A DNA stretch of 64,000 bases, taken from contig NC_012982.1 in NCBI RefSeq assembly GCF_000023785.1, positions 2,914,001 to 2,978,000 on the forward strand, in the 5' to 3' direction. The stretch comes from Hirschia baltica ATCC 49814 (GTDB lineage Bacteria > Pseudomonadota > Alphaproteobacteria > Caulobacterales > Hyphomonadaceae). Positions 24,970 through 34,201 of this stretch are shown in pieces (the stretch's first letter is position 1; each line of letters opens with the position of its first letter). The notes under the pieces were generated by a model. That model was not told the DNA's origin. It saw nothing but the letters and a program-made list of their open reading frames with translations, and searched no databases. Position numbers and translations under genes: made by a program.

Positions 24970-27705
24970 ATGAAACTCATAAAAAGCAAATTAACATTTG
25001 GGGCAAGCAACCTTGTTTTAGCTCTATTAATCGGGGGCGCTAACGGCGCATTAGCTCAAGAGGTTGTCGCAACCGAAGAAGCAACAATTGATCAAACCAC
25101 TGACGATAGAGCTGTTTTGGACACTATCATTGTCACCGGGATCAGAGGATCACTTGAGCGCGCAACTGAAATAAAAAGAAACTCAGTAAACTCGGTTGAA
25201 GCTGTTGCAATGGAAGATTTGGGAAAATTACCAGATCAAAACGTTGCAGAATCTCTCCAACGTGTTCCCGGCGTAACGATTGAAAGAAACCGTGGAGATG
25301 GACAATTCATTTCTGTTCGTGGTTTGGGGCCTGATTTCAACGCCGTCACAATCAATGGCAGAACCATTGCTACTGATAATGTCGGTCGTGCTTTCAGTTT
25401 TGATGTTTTGCCATCTGAGCTCATTTCCGGCGCTTCTGTATATAAAAGCCCTACAGCAGCCATAAACGGCGCAAGCATTGGTGCATCCGTTGATATTTCA
25501 ACTATGCGTCCCCTTGATCAAGACCCATTTAAAGCTGTCGTCAATGTGCGCAGCACATACAATGAATTAGCTGAAAGCAATTCACCCTCACTTTCAGGCC
25601 TGTTTAGTTATCACAATGAAGCCAAAACACTTGGTGTTGCACTTGCTGCTTCCTTTGTTGAACGCGACATTCGGTCGGATGCGTTTACCATCGGTGCAGG
25701 ACACACACCAAGAAGCAGCACTGCTGGCGGTTATTTTGATGGACGCCTAGGGCCAAACGTCGCTGAATTTGAAAACGTTGATACCCCGTCAAACTTGTCC
25801 CCCTTCTTCGTTCTAAGAGAAGATTCTCGTTTGGGATTGAGCGGTGTCTTACAATACCGTCCGGTCGAAAACCTAACAATGACATTCGATGCATTGTACA
25901 CCAAGCTGGATCAAACAACGGACCAAATTGGTGTGGCTTATGACTTCAGCGGTGGTACGCTGGTCGAGCAGGTCGTTGAAGACAATGCAGCGGTTTATCA
26001 GCGTATTGAAGGCGGATTTGTCGATCAAATCCTGGAACTGGGTGAGCGCCCTGCTGAAACCGTTATGCTAGGTTATAATGCAGAATGGCAATCAGATAGC
26101 TTTGAGCTAAGTTTTGATGCGTCCTACTCAAAGGCCAAACTTGATAGCGAAGGCCTCTTCACCACGATTCGTCGTACAGATATGACGCTAGAATATGATC
26201 GTCGCAACGGGAATAAAATCTATGATTTCAATTATTCCAGCCCTAACTACCCAAATGCACCAACGGACATAGACAATGTCGCTGCTCACTACGTCGCTAT
26301 TGGGTCTGAAAACCGTGAAGACCAAACATTAGAGTTCCGTTTAGATGGGAAATGGGATTCTGGCGAAGGCGTTGTCGCATCTGCGGGAATAGCAATGCAA
26401 AACCGCGAAAAAACACGCGATACATATGGGCAACCATTCGACGTACAATGTGCGTTTTGTGGTGGTGAAGTCTATACTCTTCCTTCGGATTTATTCTCTT
26501 CTACCGGCATGACATGGTTTGATGGTGAAGGCGGAGATGTCGTGCGTGATTGGATCCAGTATGACGAACGTGCACTACTTGAAGTTATGCGCGCATACGA
26601 TGGGCCTTATGTGGATTGGATGGAAACTGACGGATATGCAGACCCTGTGTATCAACCAGAAGCAAGTTCTGCTGTAGAAGAAGATGTTCTTCTTGGCTAC
26701 ATCATGTTCGACTACGATACTGAACTTGCAGGAATGCCATTTGCTCTGAACACCGGCCTGCGAATGGAAGCGACAGAATTTTCTTCCAGTGGTGCAGCTC
26801 AGACAATTTTGAGCGCTCAGCCAAATGGACTAGGTCAAAACATTATCGTACTCAGTGATGTTGTGCCAATCAGCTTTGAAGGCGATTATTTCGATATTCT
26901 TCCTTCTCTGAATGCTAGATTAGACCTTACTGACCAGCTTGTTGCCAGATTTGCGACATCTCGTGTGATGACGCGCCCTACTCTAGATGATCTATCACCC
27001 GCGCAGACCATTTTGAGTAACCCTGGAAATGAAGCTATTTCTCGCGGCAACCCTGACCTTCTTCCTTTCCGTGCATCACAAATGGAGCTGGGATTAGAAT
27101 GGTATTTCAATGAACTTGGTCTGTTGTCTCTTACAGGCTTCTATAAAAACGTAGATTCCTTTGTAACAACCACGACAACACCAGAATTAGTCGATCAAGT
27201 AACTTTCCAAGTCACAGAGCCTGCAAATGGTGAAGGTGCTGTCGTTAAAGGGCTTGAAATCGGATACCGTCAGGCGTTTGACAATCTACCTTCTCCATTT
27301 GATGGTTTAGGGGCAGAAGCTAGCTATACATATGTTAGCAGCGACGCCAATTATGAGAATGAATTGACTGGCGTTAGCTATGGCTTGGAAGGATTGTCAG
27401 AAAACTCATACTCACTTGTAGGTTTCTATGAAAAAGGACCGGTTCAAGCCCGTTTGGCCTATACATATCGTGACCCATTCCTTCAGGTCGCATTTGGCCG
27501 GAATGGAGACCCAGAGTATTTTGACGAATATCAACAATTGGACGGTAGTTTCTCATTCGCAGTGACAGATAATTTCACTGTGTCTGTAGATGCTCTGAAC
27601 CTAACAGATGAGAACGAATTCATCTATTCAACAACACCTGATCGTACAAAAGAATACCGTACAACAGGACGTCGTTTTATGGTTGGTGTGCGAGCTAACT
27701 TTTAA
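24970..27705 (+). CDS. TonB-dependent receptor, carbohydrate type
   Basis: A 911-residue outer-membrane receptor with signal peptide (cleavage near GALAQE, residue 30), TonB box-like DTIIVTG (about 51-57), plug domain (about 60-170: LPDQNVAESLQRVPGVTIER, ISVRGLGPDFNAVTINGR) and a beta-barrel ending in VRANF. The plug pattern is that of the large receptors used by Caulobacter and Xanthomonas for plant and algal oligosaccharides. GGGAGG precedes the ATG. Context, namely the fucose enzymes upstream and shared operator motif, suggests it imports fucose-containing oligosaccharides; the pentose-type operon downstream is an alternative partner. Confidence 0.9.
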   Translation: MKLIKSKLTFGASNLVLALLIGGANGALAQEVVATEEATIDQTTDDRAVLDTIIVTGIRGSLERATEIKRNSVNSVEAVAMEDLGKLPDQNVAESLQRVPGVTIERNRGDGQFISVRGLGPDFNAVTINGRTIATDNVGRAFSFDVLPSELISGASVYKSPTAAINGASIGASVDISTMRPLDQDPFKAVVNVRSTYNELAESNSPSLSGLFSYHNEAKTLGVALAASFVERDIRSDAFTIGAGHTPRSSTAGGYFDGRLGPNVAEFENVDTPSNLSPFFVLREDSRLGLSGVLQYRPVENLTMTFDALYTKLDQTTDQIGVAYDFSGGTLVEQVVEDNAAVYQRIEGGFVDQILELGERPAETVMLGYNAEWQSDSFELSFDASYSKAKLDSEGLFTTIRRTDMTLEYDRRNGNKIYDFNYSSPNYPNAPTDIDNVAAHYVAIGSENREDQTLEFRLDGKWDSGEGVVASAGIAMQNREKTRDTYGQPFDVQCAFCGGEVYTLPSDLFSSTGMTWFDGEGGDVVRDWIQYDERALLEVMRAYDGPYVDWMETDGYADPVYQPEASSAVEEDVLLGYIMFDYDTELAGMPFALNTGLRMEATEFSSSGAAQTILSAQPNGLGQNIIVLSDVVPISFEGDYFDILPSLNARLDLTDQLVARFATSRVMTRPTLDDLSPAQTILSNPGNEAISRGNPDLLPFRASQMELGLEWYFNELGLLSLTGFYKNVDSFVTTTTTPELVDQVTFQVTEPANGEGAVVKGLEIGYRQAFDNLPSPFDGLGAEASYTYVSSDANYENELTGVSYGLEGLSENSYSLVGFYEKGPVQARLAYTYRDPFLQVAFGRNGDPEYFDEYQQLDGSFSFAVTDNFTVSVDALNLTDENEFIYSTTPDRTKEYRTTGRRFMVGVRANF

Positions 27706-27729
27706 GCACCAACACGTTTAACTTGAACT

Positions 27730-27785
27730 AACTGACGACTGAGAGCGCCCCTCCCACCTCTTCAAAATGCTCAAAGTCGTCAGTT
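27730..27785 (+). terminator. Hairpin downstream of the TonB receptor
   Basis: Arms 27730-27740 (AACTGACGACT) and 27775-27785 (AGTCGTCAGTT) are exact complements with a 34-base loop that can pair further (GAGC/GCTC). It lies between convergent genes. Confidence 0.5.
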
Positions 27786-27817
27786 GGCTCTTTATCGATT
27801 GATATTATAGAATACAG

Positions 27818-28825
27818 TTATTCGTTTGGAATATTTTCTCTAAATATAACTTGAATACTCGGTAAAAACTCTGCTTCAGCGATTTCAGAAACAGCAGATT
27901 TCAGCATTTTGACGACTTCCCTTGCCTGCACTTTTGCATTTTGATCAATCACCGCATCCAACGTACGATTGATGAGCATCAAACGGCTAGCCTCTGTAAG
28001 GTCGTGTCCAATGAAAATCACATCGTTTTGCCTTCCCAGCTCCTGCAAAGCTCGGCCAATTCCCTGGTTTCCAGCTCCACTACTATAAATCCCGGCAATT
28101 TGACTTTCTTTAAACAAAGAAATCGTTTTTTCATATGCAAGGTCTCGGTCATCCCCGACTTCAGCTGTGCAGCTAAGCGTAATATTTGGATATTCTTCGG
28201 TCAGTATTGAACGAAAGCCCATTTCTCGTTCTTCATGCCCTCGATATGCCATGGAACCCGCAAACAACACGACATTGTGTTTTTGTTGTTTCCAAAGAAA
28301 TTTTCCAAGCAAATGTCCAGCAAGCCGTCCAGCAGCTCGGTTATCAATACCGACATAGCCAACTTTGCGAATTCCATGTATGTCCGTTAACAACGTCGCT
28401 ATCTTCACACCTGTATTGGCAAGCGTATTTACAGATTCGCGTATCTCCGGACGATCAAGCGCGACAAGTCCAACAGCATCTGTCCGTCCCCTCATGTCGA
28501 GTAGTAATTGTGAAAGCCCGGGCAAATCATAAACATCAATTTGATGCACCGTAATATCACAATCAACTCGACTTCCCTGCACATCAACCAATTGCCGGCT
28601 GAGGCTGCGCATGAAGCTATTTGCCCCCTTAGGTAGTATAAAATCCATCTTGACCCGAGCACTTCCAACACCCGAAACCGGTCCAAAATATCCAAGTCTC
28701 TGAGCAATTTTCATAACAGTATCATGTGTTCTCTGACTTACACCCGGCCGATGATTAAGGACGCGGTCTACCGTCGCGACAGATACACCTGATTCTACTG
28801 CTATTTGAGAGATAGTCGTTCTCAT
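27818..28825 (-). CDS. LacI family transcriptional regulator
   Basis: A LacI-family regulator of about 335 residues from ATG 28825. The helix-turn-helix TISQIAVESGVSVATVDRVL and hinge come first, then a periplasmic-binding-protein-like effector domain (ILPKGANSF, VGYVGIDNRAAGRLAGHLLG, IIFIGHD-like strands). An upstream extension of 36 codons is open (to 28933), with another ATG at 28837; the family rule of starting just before TIxxIA favours 28825 or 28837. It is divergent from the seven-gene sugar/CoA operon and probably controls it, like XylR of Caulobacter. Tandem 10-bp repeats lie in the intergenic region. Confidence 0.87.
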   Translation of the reverse strand: MRTTISQIAVESGVSVATVDRVLNHRPGVSQRTHDTVMKIAQRLGYFGPVSGVGSARVKMDFILPKGANSFMRSLSRQLVDVQGSRVDCDITVHQIDVYDLPGLSQLLLDMRGRTDAVGLVALDRPEIRESVNTLANTGVKIATLLTDIHGIRKVGYVGIDNRAAGRLAGHLLGKFLWKQQKHNVVLFAGSMAYRGHEEREMGFRSILTEEYPNITLSCTAEVGDDRDLAYEKTISLFKESQIAGIYSSGAGNQGIGRALQELGRQNDVIFIGHDLTEASRLMLINRTLDAVIDQNAKVQAREVVKMLKSAVSEIAEAEFLPSIQVIFRENIPNE

Positions 28826-28940
28826 GACGGAATCCATATGATGCTTTTTGATATGCAAACCATATCCATCATAAAGATTCATGTCCATCCTACTCCAACG
28901 GAACAATACCCACGTATTAGGACAATAAACCATCTTTTTT

Positions 28941-28970
28941 GATGTTAAATGATGTAAAATGATGTTTGTA
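28941..28970 (+). repeat. Three tandem 10-bp GATGTWAAAT repeats in a divergent promoter
   Basis: GATGTTAAAT, GATGTAAAAT and GATGTTTGTA follow each other at exactly 10-base steps between the LacI gene and the operon it faces. A reverse-complement copy (CACATCAAAATCATC) follows from about 28983. One-turn spacing suggests a protein-binding array. Confidence 0.6.
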
Positions 28971-29086
28971 GACAGATCAATTTCACATCAAAATCATCTC
29001 AAATATCGTGGATCATCGTCACAAATAGATATGCGTTTTCGAACCGCTCTCAAGGCGTTTAATTTAAAATACTGAGCTGGAAAATC

Positions 29087-30265
29087 ATGGTTAAATTACA
29101 CGGGAAAGATTTCAGCCGTAGAGATATAGAATCTCTTAGTGGTGACATCCGCCATGTCGCCGGCGTTCGCCAGATGGAATTATCTGACGGACTTGAACGC
29201 GGCATAAGAATACTGGAATTTCGTTCAGGCACAGGACTACGGTTCACTGTCCTAATTGACCGAGCAATGGACCTAGGTGATTGCGAACACAATGGGCGCG
29301 CAATAGGTTGGAATTCACCATCTGGATTTCGCAACCCTGCACTTCACGAATATGAAGGTGAAGGTGGCCTTGGTTGGCTGCGTTCTTTTTCTGGACTCAT
29401 GGTAACGTGCGGGTTGGACCACACGCTTTTTATGAATTCGGTATCAGCTGAAAATTACAATTATAATCCTCGTCAACAGTCAAACCATTCTTTACATGGC
29501 CGCGTCGGAACCATTCCGGCACGGCTAACTGGCTATGGTGAACGTTGGGAAGGAGACCGCTGCTACCTATGGGCCAAAGGTATCATCAACCAAGGCGCAG
29601 TTTTCGGAGAACACTTAGAGCTACACCGCCATATAGAAATAGAAGTCGGTACAGATATCATTCGATTAAATGATGAAGTCATCAACCGCGGTTTCTACAA
29701 AACACCACACATGTATTGCTATCATATCAATGTTGGCCATCCCGTACTGGAAGAAGGTTCACGCTATCTTGCACCAATCAAAGATGTAGTGTGGGCGGCT
29801 CATGAAGAAGAATACACTGCACAAAAAACAGGATATCGAACAGCACCCGCACCGCAGATGAATTTTCATGAACAAGTCTGGCAACATGAATTGGCATCAG
29901 ATCAAAGCGGTAAAGTACCCGTCGCAATCGTCAATGATCGCCTAAACATTGGATTACAAGTCACGACGCGCAAGGACCAATTTCCTTGTCTTTATGAATG
30001 GCAAAACTACCAAGCTGGACAATATGCATTCGGTATAGAGCCCTCAACGCATCATGTTTTAGGCAACCAAGCGGCACGTGATCGAAATGAAATGATCTGG
30101 CTAAATCATGGCGAGTCAAAATCTTACAATACTGAATTTGAGATACTTAACAGCAAACAAGCTATAGCGAATTCAGAATCAAAAATAAAAGCTATCGCCC
30201 AGCAGCCCACAGAAGATTTCCCTCCCCTATCCAATAATTTTGTACAAATCGGAGGCAGAAATTGA
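29087..30265 (+). CDS. DUF4432 family protein (aldose-epimerase-like fold)
   Basis: A 392-residue cytosolic protein of the DUF4432 group, related to the galactose-mutarotase-like beta-sandwich. Recognised from FTVLIDRAMDLGDCEHNGRA, then WLRSFSGLMVTCGLDHT and LHGRVGTIPA, and the C-terminal FGIEPSTHHVLG. DUF4432 genes commonly sit in sugar catabolic operons and may act as sugar or sugar-acid epimerases or mutarotases; no reaction is established to my knowledge. It is the first gene of the seven-gene operon, and its stop overlaps the next start. Confidence 0.8.
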   Translation: MVKLHGKDFSRRDIESLSGDIRHVAGVRQMELSDGLERGIRILEFRSGTGLRFTVLIDRAMDLGDCEHNGRAIGWNSPSGFRNPALHEYEGEGGLGWLRSFSGLMVTCGLDHTLFMNSVSAENYNYNPRQQSNHSLHGRVGTIPARLTGYGERWEGDRCYLWAKGIINQGAVFGEHLELHRHIEIEVGTDIIRLNDEVINRGFYKTPHMYCYHINVGHPVLEEGSRYLAPIKDVVWAAHEEEYTAQKTGYRTAPAPQMNFHEQVWQHELASDQSGKVPVAIVNDRLNIGLQVTTRKDQFPCLYEWQNYQAGQYAFGIEPSTHHVLGNQAARDRNEMIWLNHGESKSYNTEFEILNSKQAIANSESKIKAIAQQPTEDFPPLSNNFVQIGGRN

Positions 30266-31041
30266 CGAACATCTATACGAATAAGTCTTCAAAACAACTG
30301 ACTGGACGCAAAGTGTTATATACAGGTGCTTCTGGCGGTCTTGGAATAGATACAACGATTGCACTCTTGGAAAACGGTGCAGAAGTCATCGCAATTGATC
30401 GTGATCAATTGAAAAATGAGCAATTGCGTTCACAAATACCTGTTCACCTTTCTGAAAAATTAACCCTCGCTGCAATTGACTTATCTGATACGTCTGCTCT
30501 TCAAAGTTTTCTGGATGACATAATATCTATCGCTCCAATTGATATCGTCATCAACAATGCAGCAATTTACCCGTCTAAGCCTTTTGAAGAGTTCACATTA
30601 GAGGAACAGCGCCACATTCATTGCGTGAATGTCGAGGCTGCATTGATATGCACCAAGGCCGCCCTAGATGGCATGCGCGCTCAAGAATGGGGTCGCATTA
30701 TCAACATTACTTCAATCACACTTTCAGGAGGCTGGGAAAACCTGACTCCTTACGTTCAATCAAAGGGAGCGTTGATGGGATTAACGCGCGCTTGGGCACG
30801 CGAATTTGGGAAATGGGGCATTACGGCCAACGCTATCTCTCCCGGCGCATTTCCAACAGACGCTGAGAAAATTCACCCAGACCCTGAAGGGTATCAACGC
30901 TTCGTGCTGGACCACCAGAGCATAAAACGTCGCGGCAAACCCGAAGATATTGTCGCAACAATTCTTTTTTTAGCTTCTGAAGGAGCTGGATTTATATCTG
31001 GCCAATCTATTTCAGTTGACGGTGGATGGGTGATGCAATGA
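30262..31041 (+). CDS. SDR family oxidoreductase
   Basis: A 259-residue short-chain dehydrogenase. The TTG start overlaps the previous stop (TTGA) and is supported by GGAGG six bases upstream. The cofactor loop TGASGGLG, NNAA, Ser in NITSIT and Tyr/Lys in YVQSK are intact, and the C-terminal GQSISVDGGW is typical. It may be a sugar or sugar-acid dehydrogenase opening the pathway, in the place XylB holds in Caulobacter, though it does not closely resemble XylB. Confidence 0.87.
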   Translation: MTNIYTNKSSKQLTGRKVLYTGASGGLGIDTTIALLENGAEVIAIDRDQLKNEQLRSQIPVHLSEKLTLAAIDLSDTSALQSFLDDIISIAPIDIVINNAAIYPSKPFEEFTLEEQRHIHCVNVEAALICTKAALDGMRAQEWGRIINITSITLSGGWENLTPYVQSKGALMGLTRAWAREFGKWGITANAISPGAFPTDAEKIHPDPEGYQRFVLDHQSIKRRGKPEDIVATILFLASEGAGFISGQSISVDGGWVMQ

Positions 31042-31805
31042 GTGGATCAATTGATTTTAATTTAGATGGCCAAATCGGGACGATAACGCTCAACCGCCCC
31101 CAAAAATTAAATGCTATTTCAAGGGAAATGGCGAGAGAAATGGAGGACGCCGTCGCCGTTTGTAATTCAAATGATGTACGAGCTGTTATTTTCACAGGTG
31201 CGGGAGAAAAAGCATTCTGTGCGGGAACTGATGTAAAGCAATTAGATGAATTTGACACAGTCTGGGGCATCAGAAATCGGGAGGATTATTGCGCATACAT
31301 CCGCCGTATCCGTTGTCCGGTTATCTGTGCAATCAATGGTTACGCTCTAGGTGGCGGCCTAGAAATGGCCATGGGCGCGGACATTCGTATTGCAAGTGAA
31401 AATGCAAAGCTAGGCGCTCCCGAAATTAAACTCGGCTGGATTGGAGGTGGCGGAATGTCAGTTCACCTATCTCGCAGCGCAGGATACTCCAATGCTGCCC
31501 TCATGCTCATGACAGGTGATCCAATAGATGCGGAAACAGCGTTGCACTGGGGTCTAATCTCAGAAATCTGTACACAGGAAACATTGCTTGCGAGAGCAAA
31601 AGAAATTGCAGCAACAATCGCATTGCGCGCGCCTATAGCAGCGGAACACGCAAAGCTAAATCTAGCCGCAGCAGGCAACATGCCAGATGATCAAGCGATG
31701 CAATATGAGCTTGATCTTCAAGCTGTCGCCTTTGCAACAGAAGACGCCAAAGAAGGCCGTGCTGCTTTTGCAGAAAAACGCACCTCAAACTTCAAGCGCC
31801 GCTAA
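31038..31805 (+). CDS. Enoyl-CoA hydratase/isomerase (crotonase) family protein
   Basis: A 255-residue crotonase from ATG 31038, which overlaps the SDR stop (ATGA); an in-frame ATG 12 bases earlier is less likely. The oxyanion segments CAGTDVKQLDE and ALGGGLEMAMGADIRIA are present, and Glu in LGAPEIKLGW occupies a catalytic position. Crotonases hydrate, isomerise or hydrolyse acyl-CoA thioesters. Its presence in a sugar operon, coupled to a CoA transferase gene, implies that a sugar-derived acid is handled as a CoA ester. Confidence 0.87.
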   Translation: MSGSIDFNLDGQIGTITLNRPQKLNAISREMAREMEDAVAVCNSNDVRAVIFTGAGEKAFCAGTDVKQLDEFDTVWGIRNREDYCAYIRRIRCPVICAINGYALGGGLEMAMGADIRIASENAKLGAPEIKLGWIGGGGMSVHLSRSAGYSNAALMLMTGDPIDAETALHWGLISEICTQETLLARAKEIAATIALRAPIAAEHAKLNLAAAGNMPDDQAMQYELDLQAVAFATEDAKEGRAAFAEKRTSNFKRR

Positions 31806-31832
31806 ATATCAACGCAAGTGAAAGTAACCCAA

Positions 31833-33032
31833 ATGAGCATCCTTAAAGGAATTCGAGTCCTCGATTGTTCAATCGCAATGGCAGGTCCCCTCGCCGCTCA
31901 ACGCCTTGCAGATCTTGGTGCCGATGTCATCAAAATTGAGCCGACAAGTGGTGAATGGCAAAGGCACACCGCTGCTGGCGGCGCGACCGGCAACAAAATC
32001 AACGTTTCATTTTTGTCGCTAAACAGAAATAAACGCTCTCTGTCGGTCGACCTGAAATCTCCCGATGGAAAAGCCGTGCTGCTGGAAGCGGTCAAAACGG
32101 CTGACGTATTCATCCAAAACTACCGAGCAGGTGTCGCGACACGTCTTGGCGTAGACTATGAAACATTATCTGCAATTAATCCCAAACTAGTCTACGTTTC
32201 CATGTCGGGATACGGCGAAACAGGCCCATCAGTTAAACGCCCAGGGCAAGATCTTCTCCTTCAGGGTATGTCTGGTGCAATGATGGCAACAGGCGAAGGC
32301 GATGGTCCACCACGACCAGCGGGTCAATATCTTGTGGATGCAATTACAGCATACTCAGCATTTGAAGGAGCGCTAGCGGCCCTCTTTCACCGCGAACGTA
32401 CTGGAGAGGGGCAAAAAGTAAGCATCAATATGCTTGATGCTATCACTACTATCCAAATGCAGGAATTATCTGTTTTCACAAAAGGAAAAGTGAAACCTGA
32501 ACGCACAAAAGAAGCACATGCACATGTTTATATGCGCGCACCTTATGGTGTATTTCAGACGTCTGACAGCTACATCACATTAGCCTTCGCCCCCTTGGAC
32601 AAATTGGGTGTAATTCTAGGCAGTGATGTACTTGCAAAAATGAATAGTGAAACGCACGGCTTCTCTCATCGAGATGAAATATTTGCAATCACACGTAAGG
32701 CATTATTATCCAAAACATCAGATGAATGGCTAAAAATATTTGATGAAGCCGGCATGTGGGCTGGCCCAGTCTACAATTACGAGCAGCTGATAAATGATCC
32801 TCAGATCAAACACAACGGCACTTTTATATCTTATAATCACCCAACAGAAGGCGAAGTCACAACACCAGGCTTTCCTATAAAGTTCTCAAAAACGCCGAGT
32901 GAAATCCGTTATGGTGCCCCCATAAATGGTCAACACACGATTGAGGTATTGAAAGAACTAGGCCTTGATGATGAAAAAATCTCCGAGCTGATCGAAAAGC
33001 AAGCTGTTCATGTTGGAGAGGATCTCGCGTGA
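31833..33032 (+). CDS. CaiB/BaiF family (class III) CoA transferase
   Basis: A 399-residue family III CoA transferase: GIRVLDCSIAMAGPLAAQRL and LGADVIKIEP at the N-terminus, LNRNKRSLSVDLKS, the P-loop-like QNYRAGV, and VDAITAY with the aspartate that forms the mixed anhydride with substrates. ATG 31833 is preferred to an upstream GTG. It would move CoA between carboxylic acids, activating a pathway acid for the crotonase encoded just upstream. Its stop overlaps the start of the binding-protein gene (GTGA). Confidence 0.88.
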   Translation: MSILKGIRVLDCSIAMAGPLAAQRLADLGADVIKIEPTSGEWQRHTAAGGATGNKINVSFLSLNRNKRSLSVDLKSPDGKAVLLEAVKTADVFIQNYRAGVATRLGVDYETLSAINPKLVYVSMSGYGETGPSVKRPGQDLLLQGMSGAMMATGEGDGPPRPAGQYLVDAITAYSAFEGALAALFHRERTGEGQKVSINMLDAITTIQMQELSVFTKGKVKPERTKEAHAHVYMRAPYGVFQTSDSYITLAFAPLDKLGVILGSDVLAKMNSETHGFSHRDEIFAITRKALLSKTSDEWLKIFDEAGMWAGPVYNYEQLINDPQIKHNGTFISYNHPTEGEVTTPGFPIKFSKTPSEIRYGAPINGQHTIEVLKELGLDDEKISELIEKQAVHVGEDLA

Positions 33033-34201
33033 AATCGTTTAAAGGTCTAACTTGGGATCATCCACGCGGCAAAGATGCACTAATAGCCTTTGCCAAACTC
33101 ATCTCTCGAGAAAGAGATGAGTTTGAATTGCAATGGGATGTTCAATCATTGGAAGGATTTGAAAGCGCGCCCATCGCGAAATTATGCGAAGCCTATGATA
33201 TTTTGATCATCGACCATCCACATCTTGGTGAAGCATGCGCCCACAATTGTTTGCAGCCTTGGGACAATTTTTTAACGCCAGAGCAACAACAATCTCTTGA
33301 TGAGAAAACTGTCGGCCCAAGCCTACCAAGCTATGTCATGAATGATCAACTTTGGGCTTTGCCTTTAGATGCAGCTACTCAGGTTGCTGTCCAAAAGCCT
33401 CATTTGCTCAAGAATGCACCTGACACTTGGGAAGATGTACTAGCCTTAGCCCAAACAGATGGAAGAGTTGCTCTGTCTTGGGCTGGGCCACATGCTTTCC
33501 TGTCATTCTTATCTATTTGTGCTGCTTTTGACATCGGATTTGGCCTTCACCCCGCTCAAATGGTTCAAAACCGCGACGGAGCTATATCGGTTCTAGACCT
33601 TCTAGCAAAACTAGATAAATATCAGCCTGAAGCGACACGCCAATTGAACCCGATTGGGTTATTGGAATACATGACGAACCATGATGATGTTATTTACTGC
33701 CCGTTAGTGTATGGCTACGTCAATTACGCCCAACTCGATGCACGCGAACGGTTATCATTTCTGAATGCTCCCAAAGGGCCCAGCGGTTTTCGTGGCTCAA
33801 CTATTGGTGGAACAGGTATAGCCCTTTCAGCCAATTGCACCCCATCCCCTCAGCTGATCAAACACCTTATAGACATGCTCAATGGTGTGTCCCAGCACAC
33901 ATTAATACCAGAAAATAATGGTCAGCCGAGCTTACGCTCTGCGTGGAAAGATGACTCAATAAATCAGGCCTCTGGTGATTTTTACAAAAACACATTGGAC
34001 ACGATTGATACGGCTTATGTTCGTCCGCGATTTAACGGCTACATTCAATTTCAAAGCGAAGCCTCACAACTATTGAGAGCAAATCTTCAAGCTCAACTCC
34101 CAAGCTCGTCTATCTTGAAGAACCTAGAAGAGCTTTATGTTTTCCATAAAGATTTAAACCCTACACAAAACACCGCCCCTCACCCCGCGAAAGGAAACTA
34201 G
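33029..34201 (+). CDS. Leaderless solute-binding-protein-like protein
   Basis: A 390-residue protein with the look of a family-1 sugar ABC-transporter binding protein: LPSYVMNDQLWALPLDAATQ in the N-lobe, APDTWEDVLALAQ, and IGGTGIALS in the C-lobe. It begins MKSFKGLTWDHPRG with no signal peptide or membrane segment, so it should stay in the cytoplasm. No ABC permease or ATPase gene lies in the window. The GTG start overlaps the CoA transferase stop and is preceded by GGAG. It may be an enzyme, a sensor or a substrate chaperone built on the binding-protein fold. Fold assignment is fairly confident; role unknown. Confidence 0.72.
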   Translation: MKSFKGLTWDHPRGKDALIAFAKLISRERDEFELQWDVQSLEGFESAPIAKLCEAYDILIIDHPHLGEACAHNCLQPWDNFLTPEQQQSLDEKTVGPSLPSYVMNDQLWALPLDAATQVAVQKPHLLKNAPDTWEDVLALAQTDGRVALSWAGPHAFLSFLSICAAFDIGFGLHPAQMVQNRDGAISVLDLLAKLDKYQPEATRQLNPIGLLEYMTNHDDVIYCPLVYGYVNYAQLDARERLSFLNAPKGPSGFRGSTIGGTGIALSANCTPSPQLIKHLIDMLNGVSQHTLIPENNGQPSLRSAWKDDSINQASGDFYKNTLDTIDTAYVRPRFNGYIQFQSEASQLLRANLQAQLPSSSILKNLEELYVFHKDLNPTQNTAPHPAKGN

